DNA from: an uncultured Porphyromonadaceae bacterium
GTDB lineage: Bacteria; Bacteroidota; Bacteroidia; Bacteroidales; Muribaculaceae
Direction of reading: 5' to 3'
Assembly: GCA_947176915.1 (NCBI GenBank)
Contig: CAMWSM010000001.1
Location: 1-64,000, forward strand
DNA: 64,000 nucleotides
The position numbers and the translations under genes are program-made. The notes under the pieces were generated by a model. The model did not search any database, was not told the DNA's origin, and saw nothing but the letters and a program-made list of their open reading frames with translations. Position 1 is the first letter of the stretch. Each line of letters begins with the position of its first letter. Below, one piece after another: positions 51,436-62,100 of the stretch.

Positions 51436-52524
51436 ATGAAAACAACATATCTTAATTTCGCAGTCCTGTTTCTAATCTCGGTTGCCTCCGCAAATTTCAT
51501 CTCCTGCTCAGGCTCCGATAGTAAAGAGCAAGCAAAAGAGAAACAGGAATCCCTTCCCGTTGTAGCCGTAGAAACTGTTACCGAACGTCCTGTAGACCAA
51601 ATAGGGGAATATACGGCTACCGTCGAGCCGGATCTTATCAACAATATCTCTGCAGCAGCTCCCAACCGTATCAAACAGATTCTCGTAGATGAAGGGATGA
51701 GAGTGGGTAAAGGACAACGCCTTGTAGTGATGGATGATGTCAACACCGTAGCATATCAAACACAGGTAGACAATGCCAAGGCTAACCTGAATAATGTGCA
51801 GATCAACTACGACCGTGCTGTGGAACTCTTCAAGATCGGAGGCGGAACCAAGCAACAGGTAGACCAGATGGAGACTCAACTTATAAATGCGCGCAACACT
51901 CTCGCAGCCGCTGAACGGACTCTCCGCAATGCACAAGAAAACACAGTGCTTACCACTCCCATATCCGGAGTCGTTACCGCACGGAATTATGATCCCGGCG
52001 ACATGTCGGGAGCTATGCCTATCCTTACCATTGCCCGCGTGCAGCCTGTAAAGATTGTCATAAACGTGACGGAAAGCGAACTCTCCCATATCAAAAAGGG
52101 GATGCCTGCAAATGTTACTTTCGACACTTACGGCGACGAGGTATTCAATGGAACCGTTACTATGGTTGCTCCTACAGTTGACCCTGCCAGCCGTACATTC
52201 GGTGTGGAAATAACCTCTCCCAATTCCGACGACCGCATACTCCCCGGCATGTTCGGGAGAGCCACTATGAACCTCGGCACCAAGACGCGCGTCGTTGTGC
52301 CTGACAAGGCTGTGGTTAAGCAACAAGGTTCAGGCGACCACTATGTATACGTGTATAATTCCAAAGATGGGACAGTATCCTATAATAAAGTGGAGCTTGG
52401 ACAGCGCCTCGGAGCCGAATATGAGCTGATTTCAGGCGTGGAACCGGGTTCTCAAGTAGTGGTATCAGGTCAGACACGTCTTGCCAACGGCAAAAAAGTT
52501 AATATTAAAAACGAGAAAAAATGA
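51436..52524 (+). CDS. RND efflux periplasmic adaptor
   Basis: Lipobox-like ISCSGSD, TTPISGVVTARNYDPGD lipoyl/HlyD-like motifs. Confidence 0.94.
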   Translation: MKTTYLNFAVLFLISVASANFISCSGSDSKEQAKEKQESLPVVAVETVTERPVDQIGEYTATVEPDLINNISAAAPNRIKQILVDEGMRVGKGQRLVVMDDVNTVAYQTQVDNAKANLNNVQINYDRAVELFKIGGGTKQQVDQMETQLINARNTLAAAERTLRNAQENTVLTTPISGVVTARNYDPGDMSGAMPILTIARVQPVKIVINVTESELSHIKKGMPANVTFDTYGDEVFNGTVTMVAPTVDPASRTFGVEITSPNSDDRILPGMFGRATMNLGTKTRVVVPDKAVVKQQGSGDHYVYVYNSKDGTVSYNKVELGQRLGAEYELISGVEPGSQVVVSGQTRLANGKKVNIKNEKK

Positions 52525-55500
52525 GTCTTTACGGTTCGGCGGTCAAACGCCCCATCATGACCACCCTCTGCTTCGTGACGGTGATCATCCTCGGTCTTTT
52601 CTCTCTCGCGAAGCTTCCTATCGACCTATATCCGGATATTGACACCAACTCAATAATGGTCATTACGATGTATCCCGGAGCGAGTGCGAAGGATATAGAG
52701 CAAAACGTTACCAAACCCCTTGAAAATACTCTCAATTCGGTGGAGCATCTTAAACATATAACCTCCACTTCACGAGAGAATACATCCGTCATAACACTTG
52801 AATTTGAATATGGATATGATATCGATGTGCTCACCAATGACGTGCGCGATAAGCTCGATATGGTGAAATCCATGCTTCCCGATGATGCAGAGAATCCTAT
52901 CATCTTCAAATTCTCTACGGATATGATTCCTATTTGCCTGCTTTCAGTGGAGGCAAAGGAGAGTATGAACGGTCTCTATAAGATTCTTGATGATGCGGTA
53001 GCCAATCCACTTGCACGTGTCGACGGAGTGGGTTCAGTTTCAATCTCAGGCGCTCCGAAACGTGAGATTCATGTCTACGTCGACCCTGCGCGTCTGGAGG
53101 CTTATAATCTATCTGTAGAAGCCATATCCGGAGTGATCTCCGCAGAAAACAGGAATATCCCGGGAGGCTCTTTCGACATCGGTTCAAACACCTACGCCCT
53201 TCGCGTTCAGGGGGAGTTTGATGAATCTTCTCAGCTCGAAGCCCTTCCTGTCGGGTCGTTCGGAGGAAAGACAGTCTTCCTGCGCGATGTTGCCAAGGTG
53301 GTCGACAGTCTTGAGGAACGCACGCAGCAGACCTACATCAACGGCAACAAGGGAGCCATGATTATCATCCAGAAACAGAGTGGAGCTAATTCAGTGGAGA
53401 TTTCCAATAAGGTGATGAAGATGCTTCCAACTCTGGAAAAGAATCTGCCTTCGGATGTGAAAATCGGTGTTATAGTAGATACTTCTGATAACATACGCAA
53501 CACCATTGCCTCCTTGGTGGAAACGGTTATGTATGCTCTCCTATTCGTGATGATCGTGGTGTTCTTCTTCCTCGGGAGATGGAGGGCTACAATGATCATC
53601 GTCATAACTATTCCCGTTTCGCTCATTGCCTCCTTCATATATCTGTTTGCCACAGGCAATTCTCTTAATATCGTATCTCTTTCCGCTCTCTCCATCTCGA
53701 TCGGCATGGTGGTGGATGATGCAATCGTGGTTCTTGAGAATGTTACGACCCATATAGAACGAGGTTCTGATCCGCGGCAGGCAGCTGTGCATGGCACTAA
53801 CGAGGTGGCGGTATCCGTTATCGCCTCTACCCTTACCCTTATCGCCGTGTTCTTCCCCCTTACCCTCGTTACAGGTATGACCGGCGTGCTCTTCCGTCAA
53901 TTGGGATGGATGGTGACCATCATGATGATTATATCAACGGTATGTGCTCTTTCCCTTACCCCTATGCTTTGCTCCCAATGGCTACGTCTACGCAATAAGA
54001 ATAGCAAGGGGATGAAATGGTATCAGCCAATAGAGAAGGCTCTTGATAAATTTGATGATGCCTACGCCTCTCTACTCCAGAAAGTAGTAACCCATAAGAC
54101 CGTTACCATCGTCATTTGTCTCGGCATCTTTGTAGGCTCATGTTTTCTAATGAAACATGTGGGCACTGAATTTTTCCCCACTCAGGATGACGGACGTCTC
54201 GGAGTAAACCTTGAGCTGCCCATAGGATCGCGTGTGGAAGAGGCAGAAGCTTCGATGGCACGTCTTGATGCCCTATGGCGTGAAAAATATCCCGAGATTA
54301 AGGTTCAGAGCTACACTGTAGGTCCGGCAAGTTCTGACAATACTTATGCCTCTCTTTCCGACAACGGTCCCCACATCATATCAATGAATATACGTCTCTC
54401 CGACCCGGGCGACCGTAAAAGGAAAATCACTGAGATCGCGGATGAGATGCGTAAAGACCTTGACCGCGATTTTCCGGAATTCAAAAAAGCTCAAGTTATG
54501 GTTGGCGGCGGACGTGGTGCCGGAATGGGTGGTCAGTCTACAGTAGATTTCGAGATATATGGTTACGATTTCGACAATACCGACAAAGTGGCACGCGATC
54601 TTGCAGAGATTCTACGTGGCATAAACGGCACTGCCGATGTCATTATCTCTCGTTCGGATTATCAACCCGAATATCAGGTGGATTTCGACAGAGAAAAACT
54701 TGCCGCTCATGGCATTTCCCTCCAGACGGCAGCCTATTATCTTAGAAACCGTATCAATGGTGCGACAGCAACACAATTCCGTGAAGACGGAGAGGAATAT
54801 GATATCAAGGTGATGTATGCCCCCGAAAAACGAACACAGATTTCTGACATTGAGAATATAATGATCTATTCAGCAACCGGTCAGGGTGTTCGTCTTAAGG
54901 AATTGGGTAATGTGGTGGAAAGATTCACGCCCCCTACTATCGAACGTAAGGACCGCGAACGACTCATAACCGTGTCAGCTGTAGTTGACGGTGTGCCGAT
55001 GAGTCAGGTAGTGGCAGATGCGGAAGCACAGATGAACTCTATTGATATGCCGGCAGGCGTCTCTATTCAAATTGCCGGTAGTTTCGAAGACCAACAGGAT
55101 TCATTCTCTGACCTCCTTCTGCTCGGACTTCTCATCATTATCCTTGTCTACATAGTTATGGCTGCCCAGTTCGAGTCGCTCACCTATCCGGGAATCATTA
55201 TGACCTCTCTGCTCTTCGCATTCTCGGGTGTGTTCCTGATTCTATGGATTACGGGCCATACGCTCAACATCATGTCGATGATCGGAGCCATCATGCTTAT
55301 CGGTATTGTGGTTAAAAACGGTATTGTACTTATCGACTATATATCTCTAAACCGCGAACGCGGCATGGGTATCCGGACAGCTGTCGTAGATGGTGGCAAA
55401 TCCCGTCTTCGTCCGGTAGTCATGACAACGTTGACCACTATTCTCGGTATGGTGCCTATGGCAATAGGTTCCGGTCAAGGCTCGGAAATGTGGAAGCCGA

Positions 55501-55640
55501 TGGGTGTGGCTGTGATTGGAGGTCTTACCTTCTCCACTATCCTCACTCTCCTGTTCGTCCCCACATTATATTGTGTCTTTGCAGGCAACGGCGTGAAGCG
55601 TCAGCGCAAGAAACTTCGCAAAGCCCTCAGCCCCAAATAA
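52521..55640 (+). CDS. RND-family efflux permease (AcrB/MexB-like)
   Basis: 1039 aa, VDDAIVVLENV, GIVVKNGIVLIDYI motifs. Confidence 0.97.
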   Translation: MSLYGSAVKRPIMTTLCFVTVIILGLFSLAKLPIDLYPDIDTNSIMVITMYPGASAKDIEQNVTKPLENTLNSVEHLKHITSTSRENTSVITLEFEYGYDIDVLTNDVRDKLDMVKSMLPDDAENPIIFKFSTDMIPICLLSVEAKESMNGLYKILDDAVANPLARVDGVGSVSISGAPKREIHVYVDPARLEAYNLSVEAISGVISAENRNIPGGSFDIGSNTYALRVQGEFDESSQLEALPVGSFGGKTVFLRDVAKVVDSLEERTQQTYINGNKGAMIIIQKQSGANSVEISNKVMKMLPTLEKNLPSDVKIGVIVDTSDNIRNTIASLVETVMYALLFVMIVVFFFLGRWRATMIIVITIPVSLIASFIYLFATGNSLNIVSLSALSISIGMVVDDAIVVLENVTTHIERGSDPRQAAVHGTNEVAVSVIASTLTLIAVFFPLTLVTGMTGVLFRQLGWMVTIMMIISTVCALSLTPMLCSQWLRLRNKNSKGMKWYQPIEKALDKFDDAYASLLQKVVTHKTVTIVICLGIFVGSCFLMKHVGTEFFPTQDDGRLGVNLELPIGSRVEEAEASMARLDALWREKYPEIKVQSYTVGPASSDNTYASLSDNGPHIISMNIRLSDPGDRKRKITEIADEMRKDLDRDFPEFKKAQVMVGGGRGAGMGGQSTVDFEIYGYDFDNTDKVARDLAEILRGINGTADVIISRSDYQPEYQVDFDREKLAAHGISLQTAAYYLRNRINGATATQFREDGEEYDIKVMYAPEKRTQISDIENIMIYSATGQGVRLKELGNVVERFTPPTIERKDRERLITVSAVVDGVPMSQVVADAEAQMNSIDMPAGVSIQIAGSFEDQQDSFSDLLLLGLLIIILVYIVMAAQFESLTYPGIIMTSLLFAFSGVFLILWITGHTLNIMSMIGAIMLIGIVVKNGIVLIDYISLNRERGMGIRTAVVDGGKSRLRPVVMTTLTTILGMVPMAIGSGQGSEMWKPMGVAVIGGLTFSTILTLLFVPTLYCVFAGNGVKRQRKKLRKALSPK

Positions 55641-55672
55641 TCTCTTTTTTAATTTTCAATTTATATAAGTTC

Positions 55673-55966
55673 GTGCAAGCAATATTCATATCATACGACC
55701 AAGCCCATCATCAGGCCATCATAGAGATTCTCGACCGCTGTTCATGCCGTGGTTTTACAGCTTTCGGAAATGTTCAGGGGCGAGGGTCTCACAAAGGTGA
55801 ACCTCATTATGGCACTCATGCCTGGCCCTCTCTTGCACAGGCAATGATGACATTCGTGGAGGATGATAAAGTGGACAATCTTTTGGCTCGTCTGAAAGCC
55901 CTCGATGAATCAAAACCCCGACTCGGGCTTCGTGCTTTCGTCTGGCCGATAACAGCCACCATCTGA
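55673..55966 (+). CDS. Small PII-like/DUF3240-like protein (GTG start)
   Basis: In-frame GTG at 55673 gives MQAIFISYDQAHHQAIIEILDRCSCRGFTAFGNVQGRG; ferredoxin-like PII pattern; downstream of RND permease. Confidence 0.6.
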   Translation: MQAIFISYDQAHHQAIIEILDRCSCRGFTAFGNVQGRGSHKGEPHYGTHAWPSLAQAMMTFVEDDKVDNLLARLKALDESKPRLGLRAFVWPITATI

Positions 55967-55996
55967 CGTTTCCCCATCAATCCCTATATGGGAATA

Positions 55997-56051
55997 ATTG
56001 CAAGTTGCATCTTATGATTTTCATCTAAAACCATAAGATGCAACTTGCAAT
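55997..56051. repeat. 20-bp perfect inverted repeat ATTGCAAGTTGCATCTTATG / CATAAGATGCAACTTGCAAT
   Basis: Arms 55997-56016 and 56032-56051, 15-bp loop; flanked by GGAAT/ATTCC. Confidence 0.92.
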
Positions 56052-56175
56052 TTAATTCCTTATAATATACTACCTATAATTATGCAGGATGTAAAAAAAT
56101 TGCCATCCTTTCCTTCTCAACAATTTGGAAATTCAAAGATAATTAGCTAACTTAGCGGAACCAATCCCATCACCA

Positions 56176-57174
56176 ATGCAAGCTCACTCCAAATCTCCCA
56201 TAAATACAGAATTCATCAATCTCCAGACAGACTTCGGCTTCAAGCACATATTCGGTACCCTGAAGCACAAGTCCCTCCTGATAAGGTTCCTGAACGCCTT
56301 GTTCAAGGATCTTCTGACGGTGCGTGACGTAACCTACCATGACAAGGAGATCCTTCCGGCAGAGGAGAAGGGGAAGAGGATAGTCTATGATGTCTACTGC
56401 ACGTCCAAGACTAAGCGAAAGGAGAGCCTCCTGTTTCCCAAGAATCAGCTTTCATCGGATAAGGGGAATTCGGAGGCCGAACACCATTTCATCCTCGAGA
56501 TGCAGAACATCTATTCGCCTCCGTTTGAGGAGCGGATGGTCTATTATGTTTGTCAGATGGTTAGCCGTCAGGGAAAGGCTGGGTGGGACTATACCCTGGA
56601 TCCGGTGTTCGCCGTAGCGGTGTTGGACTTCAACTTCAGCCATCTCAAACCGAAGCTAATCCGGAGGGTCATGCTTTCCGACACGGAGTCGGGAGAGAGG
56701 CTGACGGATAAAGTCCGTATAATCTTCTGTTCCCTACCTGAGCTACCGTTGAGGTGGGAGGAATGCGTTACAGAGATAGAGCAGATGTTGTACCTGATAA
56801 AAAATATGGAGAGTATGGATAGGAAATCAAAGGCATATATAGATGGAAATTATTCCGAACTGTTTGATGCGGCTCGCAGCAGCGAGCTCAGAGAAGAGGA
56901 GATAGTCTACTACAGCCAGTCGCTGGAGAAGCTTCGCGAGACACAGCGTGGCATAGAATACGCAGCCGAGGAGGCAGCCCGTGTTGCAGCGGAGAAAGCC
57001 GAGAGAAAGGGCATCGCAAAAGGCAGAGCAGAAGGAATTGTTGAAGGCAGAGCAGAAGGCAGAGATGAAACTCTCCGTGGGATAGTGAGATTCATGTTAG
57101 AGCAAAACGCAGACATAGAGTTTATCTCCAAAGCCACAGGCTTAAGCAAGGAAGAAATCCAAAAATATCAATAA
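56176..57174 (+). CDS. Rpn/PD-(D/E)XK nuclease-family putative transposase
   Basis: FINLQTDFGFKHIFG start, HFILEMQ, KGIAKGRAEGIVEGRAEG C-terminal repeat typical of the family. Confidence 0.92.
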   Translation: MQAHSKSPINTEFINLQTDFGFKHIFGTLKHKSLLIRFLNALFKDLLTVRDVTYHDKEILPAEEKGKRIVYDVYCTSKTKRKESLLFPKNQLSSDKGNSEAEHHFILEMQNIYSPPFEERMVYYVCQMVSRQGKAGWDYTLDPVFAVAVLDFNFSHLKPKLIRRVMLSDTESGERLTDKVRIIFCSLPELPLRWEECVTEIEQMLYLIKNMESMDRKSKAYIDGNYSELFDAARSSELREEEIVYYSQSLEKLRETQRGIEYAAEEAARVAAEKAERKGIAKGRAEGIVEGRAEGRDETLRGIVRFMLEQNADIEFISKATGLSKEEIQKYQ

Positions 57175-57326
57175 CCGGGAGAGGGGTCAGTCCCTTGACC
57201 CCAGGGCGACTCTGGTGCGCGACAAAATGTTTTAAAAAGCATTTTCCCGTGGCCTATCCCGCAAACCCCCAATCCCCATCCTTTCCTTGTAGAAAACTTG
57301 CCAACCTTCAGGATTTTCCTTAAAAT

Positions 57327-58310
57327 TTATTCGTCGAGGGGAAGCATGGAGGGATGGGATTTCATGAATTTATTGTAAAACTCCATTGCCTTACTTTCTT
57401 CCGTAGATGCCACATATCTTGCCAAGTCACTCTCCCCATATACAATAGGGCGATGGTTAAGTCTTTTAGAGACCTTCTCTCCTTCCTTAAGCAACTGTCG
57501 AGATGCTTCTGTAAGGAAAGTCGCCTTGAACTTTTCCCAAATATACTCTATCCCCTCTTCTGAAGGATGAACCAGATCCTCAGCATAAAAGCGATAATCG
57601 CGAAGATCATCATTCATAATCTCAAATGCCGGGAAATAGACCGCCTGGTCATTTGCCGTGCAAATTTCCTCACATGCCAATTGCAAAATAGCCTTCGAAC
57701 AGCTGTTTCCCTCAAAGCCATCCTTGAGATGACGAACGGGACTCACTGTGAATATCACTTTAAGCTTAGGATAGATTTGCCTGAGCCTTTCCAACAGTAT
57801 ATTCCATTCCTCTGTAATCTCTTTCAACGTAAGCCGACGCCGCATGAACATCTCCGCGGGAAATTTGTGGCAGTTGGAGACAATATACCCGGGACGTTCG
57901 CACAGTTCATAAACCCATGCGGTCCCAAAAGTAATGATCAAGGTCTCTGCCTCTGAAAGATAGGTCATGAGGCGGAGAAACCGAGAAAAGACTCTCTCCT
58001 CTGTCTCGGCTTTTGAATATGTAGTGGCACAAGAATCTGTCAGCCATGACACATATCGGTTATCCCTTTCAGCTACCGACCTTCTTATAGTTGAGTAAAT
58101 ATTTTGGTCATACAAAGCAATACGTAGAATATTTGCAATGGAGGCAGGATTAAAGAGAGTGCCGCACACGTTGGGAAACGCACGCCATCGACTGCATCTC
58201 ATCATTCGTCCGATATTGTCTGTAAAGCATGAGCCAAGAAGCACTACCGCACGCTCAGGATTTAAGACAAACGACGGTTTCGCCGGAATAAGTTCAGTTC
58301 GGAATTTCAT
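57327..58310 (-). CDS. GSCFA domain protein
   Basis: VVLLGSCFTDNIG, GTLFNPASI, ITFGTAWVY, TVSPVRHLKDG. Confidence 0.92.
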   Translation of the reverse strand: MKFRTELIPAKPSFVLNPERAVVLLGSCFTDNIGRMMRCSRWRAFPNVCGTLFNPASIANILRIALYDQNIYSTIRRSVAERDNRYVSWLTDSCATTYSKAETEERVFSRFLRLMTYLSEAETLIITFGTAWVYELCERPGYIVSNCHKFPAEMFMRRRLTLKEITEEWNILLERLRQIYPKLKVIFTVSPVRHLKDGFEGNSCSKAILQLACEEICTANDQAVYFPAFEIMNDDLRDYRFYAEDLVHPSEEGIEYIWEKFKATFLTEASRQLLKEGEKVSKRLNHRPIVYGESDLARYVASTEESKAMEFYNKFMKSHPSMLPLDE

Positions 58311-58442
58311 ATTTTGAAGTTGAAAGATACAAAATTATAAAAAATCAGAGTTTGAAATAGGAAAGGTTTCAGAAAAATTTATTAATTTTGCACACATAAC
58401 CCCCTTTATCCTATTTTGAGGAGGGTCAAAAACGTTATCGGC

Positions 58443-58658
58443 ATGAAATGTCCCTCACAAAACCTATCCCGGAAGCGTCGAAAGCGTGGTCAAATGACCA
58501 CCTCCCTGCATTCACGTGCCCTCTCCTTTGCCCCCGTGTATTTCCCTATGGATGGTTTGTGCCATTATCTTTCCGATTTCGTCATGCAGAAAAAATATAA
58601 TAACAATATAATTGATTGGGACGCCTTGAGCATTCACGGCGCCCTTTTCGTTTTCTAA
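58443..58658 (+). CDS. Putative purE leader ORF (71 aa) overlapping a terminator
   Basis: ATG 58443 ([29 protein letters not shown]...GALFVF); TAATTTTG -7-like box at 58383-58390 upstream; stop 14 bp before purE start. Confidence 0.45.
   Translation: MKCPSQNLSRKRRKRGQMTTSLHSRALSFAPVYFPMDGLCHYLSDFVMQKKYNNNIIDWDALSIHGALFVF
58618..58655 (+). terminator. Putative attenuator upstream of purE
   Basis: GGGaCGCC-ttgagcattcac-GGCGCCC followed by TTTTCGTTTTC. Confidence 0.7.
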
Positions 58659-58672
58659 ACTTCTTTTACATC

Positions 58673-59143
58673 GTGAAAATAGGTGTTGTTATGGGCTCCA
58701 CATCCGACTGGGGAGTCATGAAAGCCGCTCCTGAGACACTCGCTCAGTTCGGCGTTGAGTGTGAAACAAAAGTGCTGAGTGCGCACCGCACTCCCGCAGA
58801 GCTTGAAAAATGGGTGTCCTCACTTCGTGATCGTGGATTTGGAGCCGTAATCGCGGCAGCCGGAGGAGCAGCGCATCTTGCCGGCGTGGTAGCAGCATTC
58901 ACCACACTCCCCGTGATAGGGGTCCCAATCAAGGCAAAAACTCTTGACGGTCTGGATTCACTTCTCTCAATGGTGCAGATGCCTTCAGGCATACCTGTGG
59001 CAGTAGTGGCTATAGACGGAGCCAAGAATGCGGCTCTCCTTGCCATCGAAATGCTTGCCATCACTGATGAAGAACTGAAAGATAAGATGGATGCGTTCCG
59101 TAAAGAGCAGGCAGCCAAAGTACTCGCCTCGAAGCTTGATTAA
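58673..59143 (+). CDS. purE: 5-(carboxyamino)imidazole ribonucleotide mutase (GTG start)
   Basis: [38 protein letters not shown] motifs. Confidence 0.96.
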   Translation: MKIGVVMGSTSDWGVMKAAPETLAQFGVECETKVLSAHRTPAELEKWVSSLRDRGFGAVIAAAGGAAHLAGVVAAFTTLPVIGVPIKAKTLDGLDSLLSMVQMPSGIPVAVVAIDGAKNAALLAIEMLAITDEELKDKMDAFRKEQAAKVLASKLD

Positions 59144-59174
59144 CTGAAACAAATTAAGATAATAAATTTCTCCA

Positions 59175-62100
59175 ATGTCTGCATTTAGAATTTTTGTCGA
59201 GAAACGTGAGCCTTATCGTGTGGAAGCTGACAGTCTGCGCGATGAACTCAACGCCAATCTCGGTCTGAACATAAAAGACCTCCGCCTGGTTTGTGTCTAT
59301 GATCTTTTCGGATTTTCTCCAGAGCTGGTCGACAAAAGCGCGGAAAAGGTTTTTGCAGAACCAGCCACAGATTCCGTGGCTCGCGATATTGACCTGAATG
59401 GAAAACCATATCTCGCAATTGAATCTCTTCCCGGACAATTCGACCAGCGCGCAGCGGCTGCTGAAGAATGCGTAAAACTTATCCAACCTGATGCGGATAT
59501 CGAAATACGGAGTGCCAAACTCCTTATCTTCGATGATTCCGTTGGGGAGGAGGAGAGAAAGAAAATTGCCCACTACTGCATTAATGCCGTAGAAAGCCGC
59601 GAAAAGGATCTCTCTGTGCTGGCTGCTCCCGAACGCGCCGCAGCAAAACCGGTGGCAGTGCTTGAAGGATTCCGCAATATCACTCCTGATAAAGCCGGAG
59701 AATGGTGTAAGACAAATGGTTTGGCTATGAACGGAGACGACCTTATGGAGGTTGTCAAATATTTCACCGCTGAGGGAAGGGATCCCAACGAGACAGAGCT
59801 TCGCATTCTTGACACTTATTGGAGCGACCACTGCCGGCATACTACTTTCACATCCGAGCTAACCGACATAAAGGTAGATGATTCGTTTGCTACAGCCGAC
59901 ATCGAGCAATCGCTCAAGCAATGGCATGAGATACGCAAGGTTCTCGGACGTGAAAACAAACCTCTCTGTCTTATGGATCTCGCCACTATCGGAGCACGCT
60001 ATCTGAAGACTATCGGCAAACTTGATGATCTGGAGCAGAGCGAGGAGAATAATGCCTGCAGCATCTACGTGGATGTCGATGTGGACGGCAAGACTGAGAA
60101 ATGGCTTCTTCAATTCAAAAATGAGACTCATAACCATCCCACCGAAATAGAGCCTTTCGGCGGAGCCTCCACCTGTCTGGGTGGTGCTATCCGCGACCCA
60201 TTGAGCGGTCGCAGCTATGTCTACCAGGCAATGCGTGTAACAGGGGCCGGAGATATATACAAGCCCGTTAGTGAAACCATGGAGGGAAAACTTCCTCAGC
60301 GTGTTATTTCGCTACGTGCATGTGCCGGATATTCCTCTTACGGCAATCAGATAGGACTCGCCACTACCCATGTGCGTGAGATTTATCATCCTGACTATGT
60401 AGCCAAGCGTCTTGAAGTGGGAGCAGTAGTCGGTGCGGTAAAAGCCTCCGACGTGCGTCGTGAAAGCCCCGCGCCAGGCGATGTGGTACTTATGTTCGGC
60501 GGACGTACAGGCCGAGACGGCATAGGGGGTGCCACAGGTTCATCAAAAGAGCATACCACCTCATCTCTTGAAGAGTGTGGAAGCGAAGTGCAGAAGGGAA
60601 ATGCCCCGGAGGAACGAAAGATCGCTCGTCTTTTCCGTCGTCCGGAGGTAACGCGTCTTATAAAGAAATCAAACGACTTCGGAGCAGGGGGTGTCAGTGT
60701 TGCCATCGGTGAGCTTACAGATGGACTGGACATCCATCTTGACCGTGTCCCTACCAAATATTCCGGACTTAATGCCACAGAACTTGCCATAAGCGAAAGC
60801 CAAGAGCGCATGTCGGTGGTGGTGGAAGCCAAGGATATGGAGGAGTTCATGAAATATTGTCATGAAGAGAACCTTGAGGTGAATCATGTTGCTGACGTAA
60901 CCGACTCCGGACGCATGCGCATGTTCTACGGCGATAAGATTGTGGCAGACCTCTCCCGGGAATTTATAGATTCTGCAGGAGCACGTCATTTTGCAGAAGC
61001 AACCATAGGTACGATTGAGCCGATCGATCCCTTTGAACGTGAAGTAAAAGGAGCCGGAATCAAGGAAAAGATGCTGAATCTCCTTTCCGATGATAATGTA
61101 ACTTCCCAGAAAGGCCTTATCGAGCACTTTGATTCCTCTATAGGAAAGTCTACAGTGCTCATGCCTTTCGGAGGCAAGACCCAACGCACAGAGGCTCAAG
61201 TATCGGTTCAGAAACTTCCGGTAGGGAGTCATCACACAGACACGGCATCTATGATGGCATTCGGATTCAATCCTTATCTCATGGCATGGAGCCCCTATCA
61301 CGGAGCTGCATATTCCGTAGTCGAGGCTGTGGCTAAGGCAGTGGCTGCCGGTGCTGAATTTGAGCGAATGAGATTCTCCTATCAGGAATATTTTGAAAGG
61401 ATGAACTCACGCCTTGCATGGGGCAAGCCACTCGCGGCTTTGCTCGGAACTCTAAGGATGCAGACCGAACTCGGGCTTGCCTCTATCGGCGGCAAGGATT
61501 CCATGAGCGGCACATTCGCAAATATCAGTGTACCTCCCACATTGATTGCTTTCGGAGTGGCACCGGTTGACGCCCGCGAAGTAATTTCTCCGGAGTTTAA
61601 AGAGCCGGGCAATTTCCTATATATCGTACGCCATAATCCCCTCCCCTCTCTCATGCCCGACACAGAGCAGCTGATGAATAACTTCCGCATGCTCAACCGT
61701 CTCATAAAGGAGCACACCGTAGTAGCCGCCTATTCTCTCGGATTCGGCGGTCTGACCGAGGCTCTCGCCAAAATGAGTTTCGGCAATGAAATCGGAGCAG
61801 AGGTGAAAGTGAAGGAATCGGACCTCTTCAATTATGGCAATGGTTCCATAGTTGTTGAAAGCAAAGATATTCTTGAACTCCCCAATTTCGATCTAATTGG
61901 AAAGACTATTTCCGACCCCACGTTAAAGGTAAACGGCGAGCAAATTTCCATCAAAGAGGCTTTTGACGCCAATCGCGAACGCTTCATTGCCGTTTATCCC
62001 GACTCTACTTCCGTTCGCGGGAAAGTTGAGAACGCAGTTTCAGGTGAAAATAAGGTAACATACAAGGGAGATGCCAAGGAGCATCCCGTTGTCTATCTAC

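Noticed and set aside
57183-57202. GGGGTCA-gtccct-TGACCCC hairpin after the Rpn gene
   Set aside because: Short stem without T tract; may be a weak terminator but nothing distinguishes it.
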